DNA of 64,000 bases from Centrapalus pauciflorus (taxonomy: Eukaryota > Streptophyta > Magnoliopsida > Asterales > Asteraceae): the NCBI GenBank assembly GCA_020465985.1, contig JAANYP010002964.1, positions 443,501-507,500 on the forward strand. The letters are read 5' to 3'. Positions 1-11,523 of this stretch are shown in pieces (position 1 is the first letter of the stretch; each line of letters starts with the position of its first letter). The notes beneath the pieces were generated by a model, which saw only the letters and a list, made by a program, of their open reading frames with translations, had not been told where the DNA came from and searched no databases. A program made the position numbers and the translations under genes.

Positions 1-452
1 GTGTCCAAACAATAGACATTGTCCTTTCTTGGTGTTCTGAGTAAAACTAGATTTTCAGGTATTTCAAAATCTTTTGAAAGGACGATGCATTCAGAGTCTG
101 TGAACAAAACAATATTTTGTTTGTCACAAACTTGAGACACACTTAATAAATTATACTTCAGCTGTTCTACATACAAAACATCATTAAATATCATATTGCC
201 TGCTTTGACGGTACCCTTACCTGTTACCTTACCTCCTTTTGAATTTCCTCCAAATGCAACAAACCCTCCTTTAAAGCTTTTAAAATTTGACAAGTATTCA
301 GAGTTGCCTGTCATGTGCCTAGAGCATCCACTGTCCATATGCCATCTTGTCTTCTGTTGGGTCCTGTGGTTGCTCAGCACAAAAAAAAGCTCAGTTAGTA
401 GTGGAGTAAACCCAAACCAAATTGGTTTTGGGTTGTCCTTGTGCATTGACAT
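1..452 (-). CDS. Copia pol N-terminus: aspartic protease and start of GAG-pre-integrase region (partial)
   Basis: The minus-strand frame is open from about 521 to the window edge; the first ATG is at 452. Translation reaches WHMDSGCSRHMTG, the retroviral-type aspartic protease active site (D-S-G). It continues through LLSVSQVCD, a motif typical of the Copia protease to integrase linker. The enzyme would cut the Gag-Pol polyprotein. The frame is +1 relative to the gag frame that ends at 391, so the two overlap by at least 60 nt. No stop codon occurs before the edge. Pol would need a frameshift, splicing or a fresh start to be made. Copia family assignment is firm; activity cannot be judged from this part. 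Confidence 0.85.
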   Translation of the reverse strand, partial: MSMHKDNPKPIWFGFTPLLTELFFVLSNHRTQQKTRWHMDSGCSRHMTGNSEYLSNFKSFKGGFVAFGGNSKGGKVTGKGTVKAGNMIFNDVLYVEQLKYNLLSVSQVCDKQNIVLFTDSECIVLSKDFEIPENLVLLRTPRKDNVYCLD

Positions 453-1010
453 AACTAAATACTGTTTGTGTCTTTTTAAACTTAGTGAGATCCACTGATG
501 GATTTGGTGAGGAGTATTTAGTTATGACATGAGGTATCCAGGTGTTCTTTCCATCCTTTACTTTAACAGTCTTAGACGATCCACTACCAGTTCCAGTTTT
601 TGACTTAGCAGTTGGAACTCGATGTTGAGTGTCAGCAGTTTCAGAATCTGCACTACAAGTTCCAACTTTTGACTTAACAATTTCAACTTTTATATTAGCA
701 ATTTGAGCCGTGTTTTTGCCTTTGACACACCAAACCTTTTTCATGCTTAATTTAGATTTCATTCTGGTTTGCCCTCAACATCTAGTTCAGGATCAACTGC
801 AGGAGGATTTTCAACAACTTCCCATAGGGCATAGTCAATGAATTGAATGTGATGTTGAATCCTGAGTTTCCACATCTCGAACTCAGTGGGTTTGAGCATA
901 GACACTTTGACTCTATGCCCAGATCCACTACTGCTATTTTCAAACTCCATTGCAGAAAAACAAAATTTTAAAAGATGAAAGTTTCTGACTTTGAAAATAA
1001 AGAATAACAA
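391..1010 (-). pseudogene. Copia gag, internally deleted
   Basis: Two minus-strand frames abut. 1010 to 759 encodes an 83-residue gag N-terminus with KPTEFEMWKLRIQHHIQFID and ALWEVVENP, the capsid segment common in plant Copia gag. 762 to 391 encodes 123 residues rich in K, S and T ending QPKTNLVWV, which resembles the gag tail just before protease. The middle of gag (UBN2-type core and CCHC zinc knuckle) is absent and the frame shifts at 759-762. Copia gag is usually 250 residues or more, so this is a deletion derivative. The gag stop lies 49 nt from the protease DSG codons. Confidence 0.8.
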
Positions 1011-1020
1011 ATAAAACCTG

Positions 1021-1034
1021 TGGCTCTGATACCA
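1021..1034 (-). other. Primer binding site (tRNA-Met type)
   Basis: The minus strand reads TGGTATCAGAGCCA, complementary to the 3' end of initiator tRNA-Met. It lies 2 nt inside the LTR end, the standard place for first-strand priming. Confidence 0.95.
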
Positions 1035-1036
1035 CT

Positions 1037-1658
1037 TGACAGGATCAAAATCACCTAAGATTAACTGGTTTTAATAGATCAGAGTTTAAACCAATAACCT
1101 TGTGTTGAATCAAAGTCCAACTAAGAAGTTTGCGGAATAACACTTAACTGTGTTAAGAAAAACTTTCAGAACAATAAAGAACAGATATTCAAATAAACAT
1201 AACCAACATCAGAACCTTTATATTGCCAAAATCTCTGATTACAATCACCTCTAATCTGTTTTGGTTAAACGAAGAACACAGATTGTTCTTAGGGTTTACA
1301 ACCTTAGAGGCATGAGAAACTTATCAGATTGCAATTACAATAATGAAATATTTAAGCACCACAATTACTATAGAAAGACCTAGTCTATCTATATTTATAG
1401 CCTTCTGATTTGTTTCCTTGACGGACTCTGATTTCTCTGGTAGTAGATATGCTTGGAAGATCTTCAAATCTTGAAATATATATCACTTCCTGAATTTCAG
1501 CACTTTCTGTTATCAATCTGTTGAGCAGCTTGAACTTTTAAATCTGGCAGTTTGAACTTTTGAACTAGCAGCTCGAGTTTGTTGAACTGACAGCTCGAAC
1601 TTCGTAATTACACAAAAATACCACTAACAGCTTGTCATACTTAGATTATTTCCCAACA
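1037..1658 (-). repeat. 5' LTR of the edge-truncated Copia element
   Basis: On the minus strand the LTR begins TGTTGGGAAATAATC and ends TGTCA, giving TG...CA ends, 622 bp long. Its inner end abuts the primer binding site. It would carry the promoter and polyadenylation signals. There is no second copy in the window for divergence dating. Confidence 0.85.
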
Positions 1659-2226
1659 TAACTATACGTGGTAATAACTTGATAAAAATTGCAAAACCAC
1701 TAACACGAAACTTAACTCAACCCATACATGGATTCTTTATTTTACTTCACATAATCTTTGGATCTCCAGATTCAAGGCTTTTAAGTCGCTTTATGAAAGA
1801 CATCTTATCAATGTCTTCATTGAGAAACCTTGTCTTAGCAGCATCCATCTTATGTGACTTCAAATCAAAATGAGCTATTAGTGTCATTGTTATTTTTAAA
1901 AGAGTCTATCTACTCTTTATAGTCAATGACTATATTAGGAGTAAAGCCTTTAGTGACTATACAGTCTTTATTGCTTTTGATATTATTTTACGAATCCGTT
2001 TGTATATTAAAAATATGAATATATAACTAGGGATGAGCTCGGTTCAGGATCCGGACCATACCGCACCGAACCCGAATTACCCGAACACCACAAATGCGTA
2101 AAATCCAGTTCCAAAAACTGTCCCGAATATGAGACATCCGGTTTGGTTCCCGTTATTTCCTTACCTTTTCAACGAAAAAAAGAAAACCGGACCCATTTAA
2201 ATCAAATGGAACCAAAAAGATTCTAA
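1659..2226. other. Intergenic stretch between two retroelements
   Basis: No convincing gene. A 33-codon minus-strand frame (1848 to 1747, starting MDAAKTRFLNEDIDK) looks exon-like but I recognise no family and it has no partner exons. Around 2030-2160 a stretch beginning gggatgagctcggttcagg is rich in CCGAAC/CCCGAA words like the ends of some plant MITEs. I cannot define its termini. Confidence 0.4.
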
Positions 2227-2394
2227 TGATGAAATATATATGACCGGATGCTTAGAGTTCTATAATAACACAACATAGAGAAAATACAAGACAATTGAAT
2301 GAATAGAAAACATAACCATAGCCCTATATATAACCCTACTTAGAATGCGAACCCTAAAAACCCAATGGACAATGGGCCCAATATTACATTAATA
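2227..2394 (-). repeat. 3' LTR of the Ale-like Copia element
   Basis: About 168 bp, matching 16237-16417 through shared stretches such as gaatgaatagaaaacataac and the end aatattacattaata. The outer end reads tgatgaaata, the inner end abuts the polypurine tract complement cccccctc. The inner TG/CA boundary could be at 2388 instead of 2394. Confidence 0.75.
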
Positions 2395-2441
2395 TCCCCC
2401 CTCAAACTCACAATGCCACAACAATAAACATTGAGAGTTTG

Positions 2442-2726
2442 TTAGAATAAACAAAATCGTGAAGCAGAGTGCGCTTTAGTGAAAATGTCAGCAACTTGTA
2501 GCGTAGAGGGAACAAACAGCAAGGAAATAGTTCCTATCTGAAGATGATGACGAGTAAAGTGACAATCAATTTCAGTGAGTTTTGTCCGTTCATGAAAGAC
2601 CGAATTACGAGCAATCTGTATAGCACTTTTGTTGTCATAGTGTATTGGGGTAGGCTGAGATAATCGAACACCCATGTCAGCAAGTAACCAGCATAGCCAA
2701 ACAAACTCGCTAGTAGTAGTAGCCAT
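2442..2726 (-). pseudogene. Copia RNase H fragment (Ale-like element)
   Basis: Ninety-four residues with HYDNKSAIQIARNSVFHERT, the Copia RNase H segment holding a catalytic Asp in the DNKSA motif, and a C-terminal ADIFTKAHSASRF. This is the end of pol, which degrades RNA in RNA/DNA hybrids during reverse transcription. The upstream part of the domain is missing from this frame. The piece lies about 50 bp from the 3' LTR, as expected. Confidence 0.85.
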
Positions 2727-2954
2727 ATCCCGACAGTAGAAGAACGAGAAAAAACATCCTACTTCTTACTCTTACATGAAACAAGTGAATCTCCAAGAAA
2801 GATGCAAAAACCCAGTAGTAGACTTATGATCAGTTGGATCCCCAACCCAATTAACATAACTGTAAGCACTTACCTCAAAAGTAGACGATGAAGGAAACAC
2901 AAGCGTCTGGAACTTAGATAACGACTTCCCCTCAGAGTGCAATCCTAGGAGCAG

Positions 2955-3650
2955 TTACAAATTGCCTATCAATATGAATAACATGAGCAAGATGGTGACC
3001 ATGAGATAAACCAAACTACCCGCAATAGTACGATACAAATTCAGATCATCAAGAGGAACACCATCAGAAGGAGAATAACGAGCACTAGTTTTCGAAGGAG
3101 TATCCAGTGTCTTATTGTTAGATAGGCGAGCACGTTCAAACAAATTCGAAAATATACTTATACCGAGACAAAAGATATCCCCTATCAGAGTGAGCAACAT
3201 CTATTCCCAGGAAATAATGAAGCAACCCCAAGTCCTTCGTAGCAAAACAATGATTACTACAAAGCAGAGTCATGATTACTAGAATGAAACCATGAGACGT
3301 GATGACATTAGAAAACTTCTCAAATGTCGCATGAGGAGCTTATTTAAGACCATATAAAGCTTTGCAAAGACGGCATACTTCTCCTAGCTTGTGAGCAACA
3401 CTATAGGAGGAGTCATATAATCACCATTCAAGAAAGCATTCTTAACATCCATCTGAGAAATCTTCCATTTACGAATAGAGGCTACTGCAATTAACATACG
3501 TACAATAGTCATTTTGGTTATAGGGGCAAAGGTCTCCTCAAAATCCATGCCATATTAGTCTTAATTATGTACAACACAACGATAACCAATAACATGCCTT
3601 CCAGATGGCAGCGGAACTAAATCCCACGTATGAGTCTGATGAACGACAAT
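2955..3650 (-). pseudogene. Copia reverse transcriptase remnants (Ale-like element)
   Basis: 2955-3200 encodes YSPSDGVPLDDLNLYRTIAGSLVYL, the segment between RT and RNase H in Copia pol. Further upstream in the element, broken minus-strand frames at about 3340-3560 give QMDVKNAFLNG-like and ETFAPITKM-like words of the RT palm. No single frame spans the domain and no intact YVDD box was found, so it cannot be functional. Confidence 0.75.
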
Positions 3651-3656
3651 CAATTC

Positions 3657-4023
3657 CTAAGCCATAGCATCCTGCCAAAGGGGATTAGAAACAGCCTCTC
3701 TAAAAGAGTTGGGTTCAGACAAACAATATATTGACAATGAACAAAGAAAAAGAGGTTGAATAAGAGGAGTAAGCAAAATCTGGAAGTTTAGTAGACTTAC
3801 GAAGACGTATAGACCTGCATGTAGTAGGGACATCCGTATTCTCAACCGGAGATGGAGCAGACGTAGGCATAGTAGGAGCTACATGTGTCTCTGTAATATA
3901 GTCATCCAATGTTGTAGGTGTCTCAGTTGTCGGTATATCAGATGTGTTGATTTCGACATCAGAAGTGATATTACTAGAGTCTTCATTAAAAGGATCAATA
4001 GAAAGAATATCAGATCGTGTCAT
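3657..4023 (-). pseudogene. Copia pol linker between integrase and RT
   Basis: The frame 4023 to 3715 encodes a Ser/Thr/Pro/Asp-rich stretch ending in RSIRLRKSTKLPDF. This resembles the R-x-S-x-R-x-x-x-P-x-x-L/F motif at the C-terminal tail of plant Copia integrases, just before RT. It carries no catalytic residues. Confidence 0.65.
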
Positions 4024-4103
4024 GTCATGAGACTAAGCGGTAATTGAATAGAAAGGAATATGTTCCAAGAAAGTGACATGATGCGAAACGTAGAGCTTTT
4101 GAC

Positions 4104-4883
4104 TTACTGGATCAACACAACTATAGTGCTTTTAAGTAATCCCATATCCCAAAAAGACACACAAAGCAAATCGAGGTGACAATTTATTGCGTTCCACATG
4201 AGGACGAAGAACAAAACATGCACAACCAAAAACACGTAAGGAAGTATAATCAGGTCTATGATAAATCTTTTCATAAGGAGAGAGACCAAAATTATGAGCA
4301 GTGAGAATTAAATTGATGATGTAGACAGTAGTGTGAATTTTTTCACCCCAAAACATACTAGGTACCTTAGAAGACAATAACAAGGAACGAGCAGTCTCAA
4401 CAAGATGACGATGTTCTCTTTCGGCAATGCCATTTTATTAAGGACTATTAGTACACAAAGTTCATTATAATGTCTCATCGGATGCAAGAAACTGTGTGAA
4501 GTCATTAGATGTATATTCTCCATTTAAATCAAATCTAAAACATTTGATGACAGCAGAGTATTGGGTTTTAACAAGAGATCGAAACTCACTATAAATATAA
4601 ACGAAATTAGATCTGTGTTTCATTAGATAAACCCAATTATATCGAGTATAATTATCAATGAACGGAACATATATTTGGGAGGGGCACCATACATCAGAGT
4701 GAATAAGATCAAAAGGTGCCAAATTACAAGATTTACTTTTATTAAAAGGTAACGCAAAAATTTTGCTAGTTTACAACCACTACAGTCTGATATATCAGAT
4801 TTGTTCAATGGACCTAAAGCACCTGTAGAAGCTAAGAACTGTAAACAAGATGCAGACACTTGGCCTAGACGAGAATTCCACAA
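4104..4883 (-). pseudogene. Copia integrase remnants (Ale-like element)
   Basis: Three overlapping minus-strand frames carry integrase pieces. 4883-4623 has the zinc-finger tail (CSGCKLAK), 4722-4465 the core with HSDVWCPSQ and a FDLNGEY second Asp motif (normally SDNGGEY), and 4383-4132 the C-terminal VFGCACFVLRPHVERNKLSPR. In a live integrase, D-D-E residues join element ends to host DNA. Here the frames are broken and the expected glycine-rich motif is altered. Confidence 0.8.
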
Positions 4884-5182
4884 ATAGAATCAAATGACAA
4901 TCTACTCAAATGAAAAGAAGATAAATCAACACCCGACGCTGCAACATCAGACATCCTGAAATTATCCACAATATAGAGGTCCCCTAGGCTACGACCAATC
5001 CCAGTCACTGTCTAAGAACATGAGTCTCGTACACAACAAACATTATCAGAAAAGAAGACCAAATAACCAGATTTACACAATTGACTGACCAAGGCAACGT
5101 TCAAGGTAAGTTTTGGAACATAATACACATCAGGTAGTGATAGATGAGGTGTAACAACAGAACCAACACCGCAGGTGTTCCA

Positions 5183-5452
5183 CTAGCTGACATAGGCAAA
5201 CCAAAAGATAAAGAAACAAATGAAGATAAATGAGGAGACATGATGAATTAGACCAGAATCCAAGATCCATGAGTACGAAGGAATACCAGAATAATTAGAC
5301 GAAGACAAACCTGATGGAGAGGCTGACATGACAGATGACGAGGCAAGATACTGTTTAAGCTTCTCAATAACCAAATGATCAAATGTAACCCTTGTGACTC
5401 CAATAACTTGATGACGAAAAATTCCGAAAGAAGTACGATGATCAAGAACCAA
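5183..5452 (-). pseudogene. Copia gag end and protease remnant (Ale-like element)
   Basis: Translation gives a Ser-rich gag tail and then YSWILDSGLIHHVSS, the aspartic protease active site (normally LDSGASHHM). The conserved residue after DSG is Leu, not Ala or Cys. The frame stops soon after. From 5460 to 6020 the minus strand continues into the gag and leader region without a usable frame. Confidence 0.75.
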
Positions 5453-6020
5453 AAGCCCAAACTATAGCCAATACTACAATCTAATAACCTTAACCCAATC
5501 AATAAACAATTAATTAAAGACGATAATCAAAACCGTTAGTCGTAATCAGTGAATTAACAAAGACAAAAAAACCAACAAAGATGGCCAAAAGCACTCACAA
5601 ACCAATCCTTGATAGCAATGATAAACCCAAACAAATTCAAAACTTCGACGAAAAAACCAAACAAATATGAAACTCAAAATCCTAGCAAATTCATGAATCA
5701 GCAACCAATTTCAAATATACATAAGTCCCAATATAAATAGTCCAAACGGTCAGAGTAATGGTAATTGTGTTCTGAATCTATAGTCTAATTATCACAACGA
5801 TCTAACGTTTAAGAACTCATACCTTCATTTTTACTACCGGGGTGCAAAAATCCACAATTTCAAACTGCATTCACTTTCAATGATTAATAACTCAAAGGGT
5901 TAAAGTTCAATCGATGATCCCACAAGTGAGCTTGAAGATATAAGTGTGTAAAACCTACAATACAAAATTCGTGACGATCCAACGGTTAATGAAGTCAAAA
6001 AAGCATTTTTTTTCCACAAC

Positions 6021-6025
6021 TACAC
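6021..6025. repeat. Target-site duplication TACAC, left copy
   Basis: TACAC at 6021-6025 matches TACAC at 14346-14350, exactly flanking the Gypsy element. This fixes the element borders and shows both LTRs belong to one insertion. Confidence 0.9.
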
Positions 6026-6971
6026 TATCACACCCCGTTACCCTGGTTGGCAACGAAGAGTGACGTCGCGGAAGTGTAACCATAATCATACCGAACGACC
6101 ACTATTTGGACGTTTCCAAAAATACATTGATTTAACTTCAAATATAAATATTTTTTTACATAACCAAAATACAGTGAAGTAGTTCTTAAAATACCAAGAT
6201 TTAAATACACGATTTAGTATATCCGGAAAGATGCATGTAAATCTCCGAGTTTGAAAATGATGCGACTCCAACATGTACGGAAGCCTTGGAATACTTCCGA
6301 GGAATGTGCATGTCTTAAACACCTAAAAATACATGCTAAGATACGTCAACAAATTGTTGGTGAGCTCATAGGTTCACGCGAAAAGACTAGTTGTATGAAC
6401 ATTATAGATGAGTTGAATTTATAAAATCATAAATTCCGTGTATGTATTACATAAACCATCATTCAACCGAAACTTAATTAAAATGAGTTTGCCCTGTGCA
6501 GTATTCTCATACGTAATACCGTGTGTTGAATATATATGCACTCGCTGTTAGCCGAACCGAACTAACCCGAATGGGGGACATGACTCCCAATAGATCTATC
6601 CACAATATATTCGCGCTTGCAAATAAATGCAATTAACGGTTCATGATTTGAGGGCTGATGGATCCAAACATGTAATACATATAAGAAATAAACAGTTTTG
6701 ATGTCCATATGAAAACAATGCATGTATTTCCACCCCAATAGATAGTGAAAATAGGGGCTATAAGAACTCACCGAGATTGCGATGGCAAAAACGAGCGTAA
6801 AAAACTATTTAGCGTAATTGGATGGATGATGCGTCGAGTCAGTTTAATCGAGTCCTAAAGGATAATAAGGACTTAATATCTCTAATATATGATGATATAT
6901 ATATTTATAGATTTTTATGTCTTAAATCACCAACATTACAAGTTTATAAATAAAACCCGCTTAACACGTCA

Positions 6972-7033
<62 letters not shown>

Positions 7034-8207
7034 GTTTTTTCGGAGGTTTTTCGGCCTACTTTGAGGCGGTTTTTGACAAAGCTCCACAATGTTTTAGACT
7101 TTGGTTTTCTAGGACCATAAACTACTATATACAAAGAATTTTTAGAATCAAGAACGACCATTTTTCGATATGTTTAGGTTGGTGAAAAAGCTCATTGAAA
7201 ACCCTATGTTGGCCATTTTTGAGCTGTCAAACTTTCGGTTTCCCAAATAATTTCTGGAGGTCCTAAACTCCAAAATAAATTATGAAAACTTCCAGATCTA
7301 TAGTTAAGACATAGATCTATCTTTTGAGACAAGAATCAACTCATTTCGATAAGTTATGAATTAGTTATGATTTTTCAAAGTCGATATAAAATGTTTTGCC
7401 GAAAATCCGCAGTTTATAAACTTGAAATAACGTATGATTCTAGTTGTTTATTCAAAGACTACTTGTATACAAGTTATAAAACACATATATATTACTTGTT
7501 TTCATAATATTAACACCTTTATGATGTGTTTATATATTCATAAACACATTTAAAGAAACAACTTAAAAACAAAAACTAGAAACTTATAAATTTGAGTTTT
7601 TATGAAACTTGTTGTTGTTGCTGATTATATATGTTATGCAAGACTTATATAAACATAAATATATGATGAAATAAGTTAGTATTTACTTACTTTGATGTAT
7701 TTGGAGTATGAAATTGAGAAGAAGTTGGAACTCTTGCAAGATTTGAACCAAGAACACTTGGGTAGTACTACCCTATGACCAGATTTTATGAATTATTTTC
7801 ATGTATTTATATATATATTTTTTTGTATAAAAGTATTTAGAAATGTATTCTTGTATTTCTCTTTTTTTTTTTGTAATTTCATAAATACTTTTGGATGCAT
7901 TGTTTTAATTAATTGTTTAGTCTTGCATAATTAATGTTAAGTAAGTGTATTAGTGTATGATTAGTGTTACTAATCATAGTTTAATTATGTACTTAGTTGA
8001 ATTAATCCTCCGTATCGTAAATCGATCGGATTAATTGATTTTCCGATTCATCGCACCGATGAAATTGATTCTAATTGAGTTGAATTTCCTTATGAACATT
8101 GTTAATCACTTTGATTAATTGCTAATGACCATTGATTAGATTATAAATGGCTATTAAATACTGATTAGGTCATAGTTTGTTAACCTGGATTTGTTCCGGA
8201 TGTTACA
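6026..8207 (-). repeat. 3' LTR of the Gypsy element
   Basis: 2182 bp, from tatcacaccccgttaccc to ggatgttaca. It matches the 5' LTR but keeps 6061-6548, which is missing from the other LTR, and lacks about 260 bp present at 13650-13905. It contains a (TA)n run at about 6975-7024. The first dinucleotide is TA where the other LTR has TG. Confidence 0.9.
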
Positions 8208-8289
8208 GTCTCCCACTGTTAAGGGAATTTCGTCCCGAAACTTTTATCTTGTTTCCTCAGGGGTCTTGTTACTTAAGATTAGGTGAGGG

Positions 8290-9260
8290 TATCTTTGGTT
8301 AAAAATGACCTTTGCATACCGAAGTGAATTCTGATCCATGTCTAGAATTCCATCTGACCTTAAGGATGGGTATACGACTGTGCTTCAATCCTTTGACCTC
8401 ACGGTCCATGATTTCTACTGGCTTTTTGATGAAATCAGTTAGCTGTATTTCTTCCAAGGGGTAACATGTGTTTCCTCTAACAAACGCTTCTTCAGATTCG
8501 ATACGTGGAAGGTATTGTGTATGCTGCTAAGCTCTGGTGGTAGCTCTAAACAATAAGCTACTAGTCCAATTCTTTTTAAGACCTTGAATTGTCCAATGTA
8601 ACGAGGATTCAGTTATCCTTGATTTCCTAATCATATGACGCCCTTCCATGGTGAGACTTTCATCGGTACTCGTTCCCCCAATTAGAACTCAAGGGATTTT
8701 CTCCCTACATCTGCATAACTTTCTGACAATCGCGACCAACTTTTAGTCAATTCCGCATCTGTACTATCTTTTCGTAGTTTCGTGAATGATCTTAGCGCCA
8801 GTGATTTGGCTATCTCCTACTTCTTCCCAATAAATCAGTGATCGACACTTTCGCCCTTAGAGGGCCTCAAACGGAGCAACTTTAATACTCGAGTGATAGC
8901 TATTGTAGTACGATAATTCCAATAAGGCAATTGAGTATCCATTACATAGGCTCTTAATGTATGTTCTAGGGTTTGAGGGTGATATGTGGTACTCATGTCC
9001 AAGTTTGTATCCAAAGCTTACTGTACTAATTGCCAAAAACCTACATGTAGATCTGCTATCCGTATCCGAAATGATTATAATAGGCACTCCGTGTCCAGAG
9101 ACGACTTCCTTGAGGTACGTTTGGACTAGCTTATTCATCCTGTTGTTCTCCTTGATTGGTAGGAACGCGCGGATTTTGTTAGGCGGTCAACTATTACTCA
9201 AATGGTTTCTAATGTTTGTCTTAACTTTCGAGCATGTTAGGAATTGTTGACATATGTGGT
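8290..9260 (-). pseudogene. Gypsy integrase and C-terminal region remnants
   Basis: 9138-8857 encodes YLKEVVSGHGVPIIIISDTD and YNSYHSSIKVAPFEAL, the integrase core and its end in plant Gypsy pol. Downstream at about 8330-8450, broken frames give a stretch like FIKKPVEIMDREVK, the tail near the chromodomain-type C-terminus. The frame is interrupted repeatedly and expected core residues (D-x-R-F-x-S) are degraded. Confidence 0.8.
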
Positions 9261-9447
9261 AATGTCATCCTTCATGATAGGCTGCCCGTATAGCTCCTTA
9301 AGATCATGATACATTTTATCGGATCCAGGGTGAACGACATATCTTGATTTGTGTCCGTCATCCGTAACCAGTTTTCTTACTCTATCAAAAACAGGGTAAC
9401 CAGACTCTATTCATGAAGTATCGATTTCCATTAACCCTTATCCCAAA

Positions 9448-9960
9448 CTATTTATCCATTCCGTGCAGGGCTTCATTTTTCATATTTTCCTCCTTAACAG
9501 CTTCTACTTGTGCACCATGAACTAAGGTAGGAAGGTTTGGTTGAATGCAAATAACTAGGGCTTGTACTCTTAACGACTTAGCTCGTTCCTTTCGGCTCTG
9601 AGCGTTTGCAACCACATTAGTTTTCCTTAGGTGATAATGAATTTCACAGTTGCAATTACTTATTAGCTCCATCCAATTGCACTACTTCATATCTGACTCT
9701 TTTTGGTTCAAGATGTGTTGGAGGCTCTTATGGTCTGTGAATACAGTACACTTTGTACCGTACAACTAATGTCTCTAAGTCGTAAAAATAAAGACTACTG
9801 CTCCAAGATCTAGATCATGCGTTATGTAATTCACCTAGTGAACCCTAAGTTTTTATAAAGTATACGCTATGACCCTATTTTTCTATATCAACCCATTGTG
9901 TGAAGCGTCATAGTAATCTACAAATTTCTTGCTTCTCTTGGATAAAATAAGCGCGCTGCA
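9448..9960 (-). pseudogene. Gypsy RNase H remnants
   Basis: 9672-9448 encodes CEIHYHLRKTNVVANAQSRK, equivalent to the D-A-L-S-R end of Gypsy RNase H, with the usual Asp changed to Asn (VANAQ for VADAL). Upstream frames at about 9690-9850 give HILNQKE and THDLDLGAVVF words of the same domain. The altered Asp and broken frames mean no activity is expected. Confidence 0.8.
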
Positions 9961-10760
9961 CAGATTGTGCTTTAATAAATGATATGATGTCTCCTGATCC
10001 TCGCCCCAATCATACTTAATGTCTTTTCGAGTCAGTTTTGTTAGAGCTTCGGTGATCTTTGAGAAATTTTTGATAATTGCCTATAATAAGTGGCAAGCCT
10101 TAAGGACTGTCGTATCTCTATGGGGGTTCTAAGAGTTGACCAATTCCTGATAACCTCGATCTTTGCGGGGTCGACTTTGATTCCTTTACTATTGTTCATG
10201 TGACCGAGGGATGTCACCCCTCCTAACGAAAAGTCAAATTTAGAAAGCTTAGCATATAGTTGTTCTTTCTACGATAATTCTAGAATCAGTCTTAAATGTT
10301 GCTCGTGCTCCTTCTCGTTTCGTAAGTAGGTTAAGATGTCATTTATGAAGACAATTACGAATTTGTCTAAATATGGTTTGCACACCCGGTTTATGAGGTC
10401 CATGAGTACTGTTGGGGTATTGGTTAATCCAAACGACGTTAATAGTAATTTATGATGATCGTAACTAAATCTGAAGGCTGTCTTTGGAATATCTTTCTTG
10501 CGAACTCTAACCTGATGATAACTAGACCTTAGACCGATCTTCGAATAGAAGCTTAATTTTTGGAGTTTGATCAAACAAGTCATCGATCCTTGGGAGTGGA
10601 TACCAGTTTTCTATGATTAGCCTATTTAGCTTCCAGTAATCGATGCACAATCTGAAGGTTCTATCATTCTTCTTTACGAACAAAGCTGGAGCTTCCCAAA
10701 GCGAGGAACTCGGTTTGATAAACCTTTTATCTTAGAGCTCCTACAGTTGGTTGGACGATT
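9961..10760 (-). pseudogene. Gypsy reverse transcriptase remnant
   Basis: 10583-10269 encodes 104 residues covering much of the RT palm: YSKIGLRSSYHQVRV (normally KIDLRSGYHQ), FGLTNTPTVLMDLINRV and FVIVFINDILTYLRN. The catalytic box is FINDI instead of FIDDI, so one active-site Asp is Asn, and the Asp of motif A is Gly. The fragment is open but enzymatically dead. The plus-strand 10600-10700 complement holds more palm sequence in other frames. Confidence 0.9.
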
Positions 10761-11029
10761 CTTACACTATGATGGGGCTAATCGGCATGGTGCTCGAGCC
10801 ACTGGTGCAGCACCTGACACTAGGTCAATTTGGAATTCGACTTGCCTTGATGGTGAGAGTCCAGGTATGTGTTGTGGCAAAACCTTGGGGTATCACCAAT
10901 AATAAGAATATTTTCGAGCCGCTTTTCCTTTGGCTCCCTCTCAGCTAGGGATGATGCTTACTTTGGTATTTCTTGTTTTGCCTTGGATAGTAAGAACCTT
11001 CTTATTGGCTAAAGGTATATGAACCGTTT

Positions 11030-11350
11030 TCTTGTGGCATACTATTTCCGCACGATTTTTCGATAGTCAATCCATGCCTATGACCACGTCAAAACTTCCT
11101 AGTTTGACGGCCATCAAGTCTGTTTCAAAGAGTTGGCCTACTAATTCTAAGGAGCATCCTCGACTTATATTATTTGTCTTAAGCCTCTTACTGTCATCAA
11201 CTTCAATGGCATAAGTGACACTTAATGGTGTAAGAATGGAATTTATCTGCTTAGTGAACTTAATGGATATAAAGCTCCTATCAGCACCAGTATCAAATAG
11301 TAGAAATGCATAAGTGGTATCTAATGGGGTAAGAGGATAAGTCTACGGGT
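11030..11350 (-). pseudogene. Gypsy aspartic protease remnant
   Basis: Near 11280-11330 the minus strand reads LLFDTGADRSFI, the Gypsy-type protease active site DTGA. Flanking frames are short and interrupted. The position between gag and RT is as expected. Confidence 0.7.
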
Positions 11351-11523
11351 TTGAAATTTCTTAGGCAGATAGTCACAACTTTATCTTCTCCTACGCACAG
11401 TTGTAGTTAAAACATAATTCCTCATAAAAGTTCTTGATACTTAATCTTTGCATATGATATGGTCATAATTTTCTGATAAATTGTTAAGCCTTATTTATCC
11501 TAAGATATATCAGATAGTATAGC

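Larger units (their letters stand above)
1..1658 (-). mobile_element. Ty1/Copia LTR retrotransposon, 5' part, cut by window edge
   Basis: Read on the minus strand, the order is LTR (1658 to 1037), tRNA-Met primer binding site (1034 to 1021), gag (1010 to 391) and the start of pol (452 to 1). This is the Copia order. The rest of pol and the 3' LTR lie beyond the left edge. The central part of gag, including any zinc knuckle, appears to be deleted, so this copy probably could not make a full capsid protein. The outer base pairs at 1659-1663 (taact) would be one target-site copy; its partner is outside the window. Confidence 0.9.

Noticed and set aside
6562..6771. 69-codon minus-strand frame present in both Gypsy LTRs (also 12470-12679)
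   Set aside because: It is shared because the LTRs are copies; no domain, no start context, and it ends within LTR sequence.
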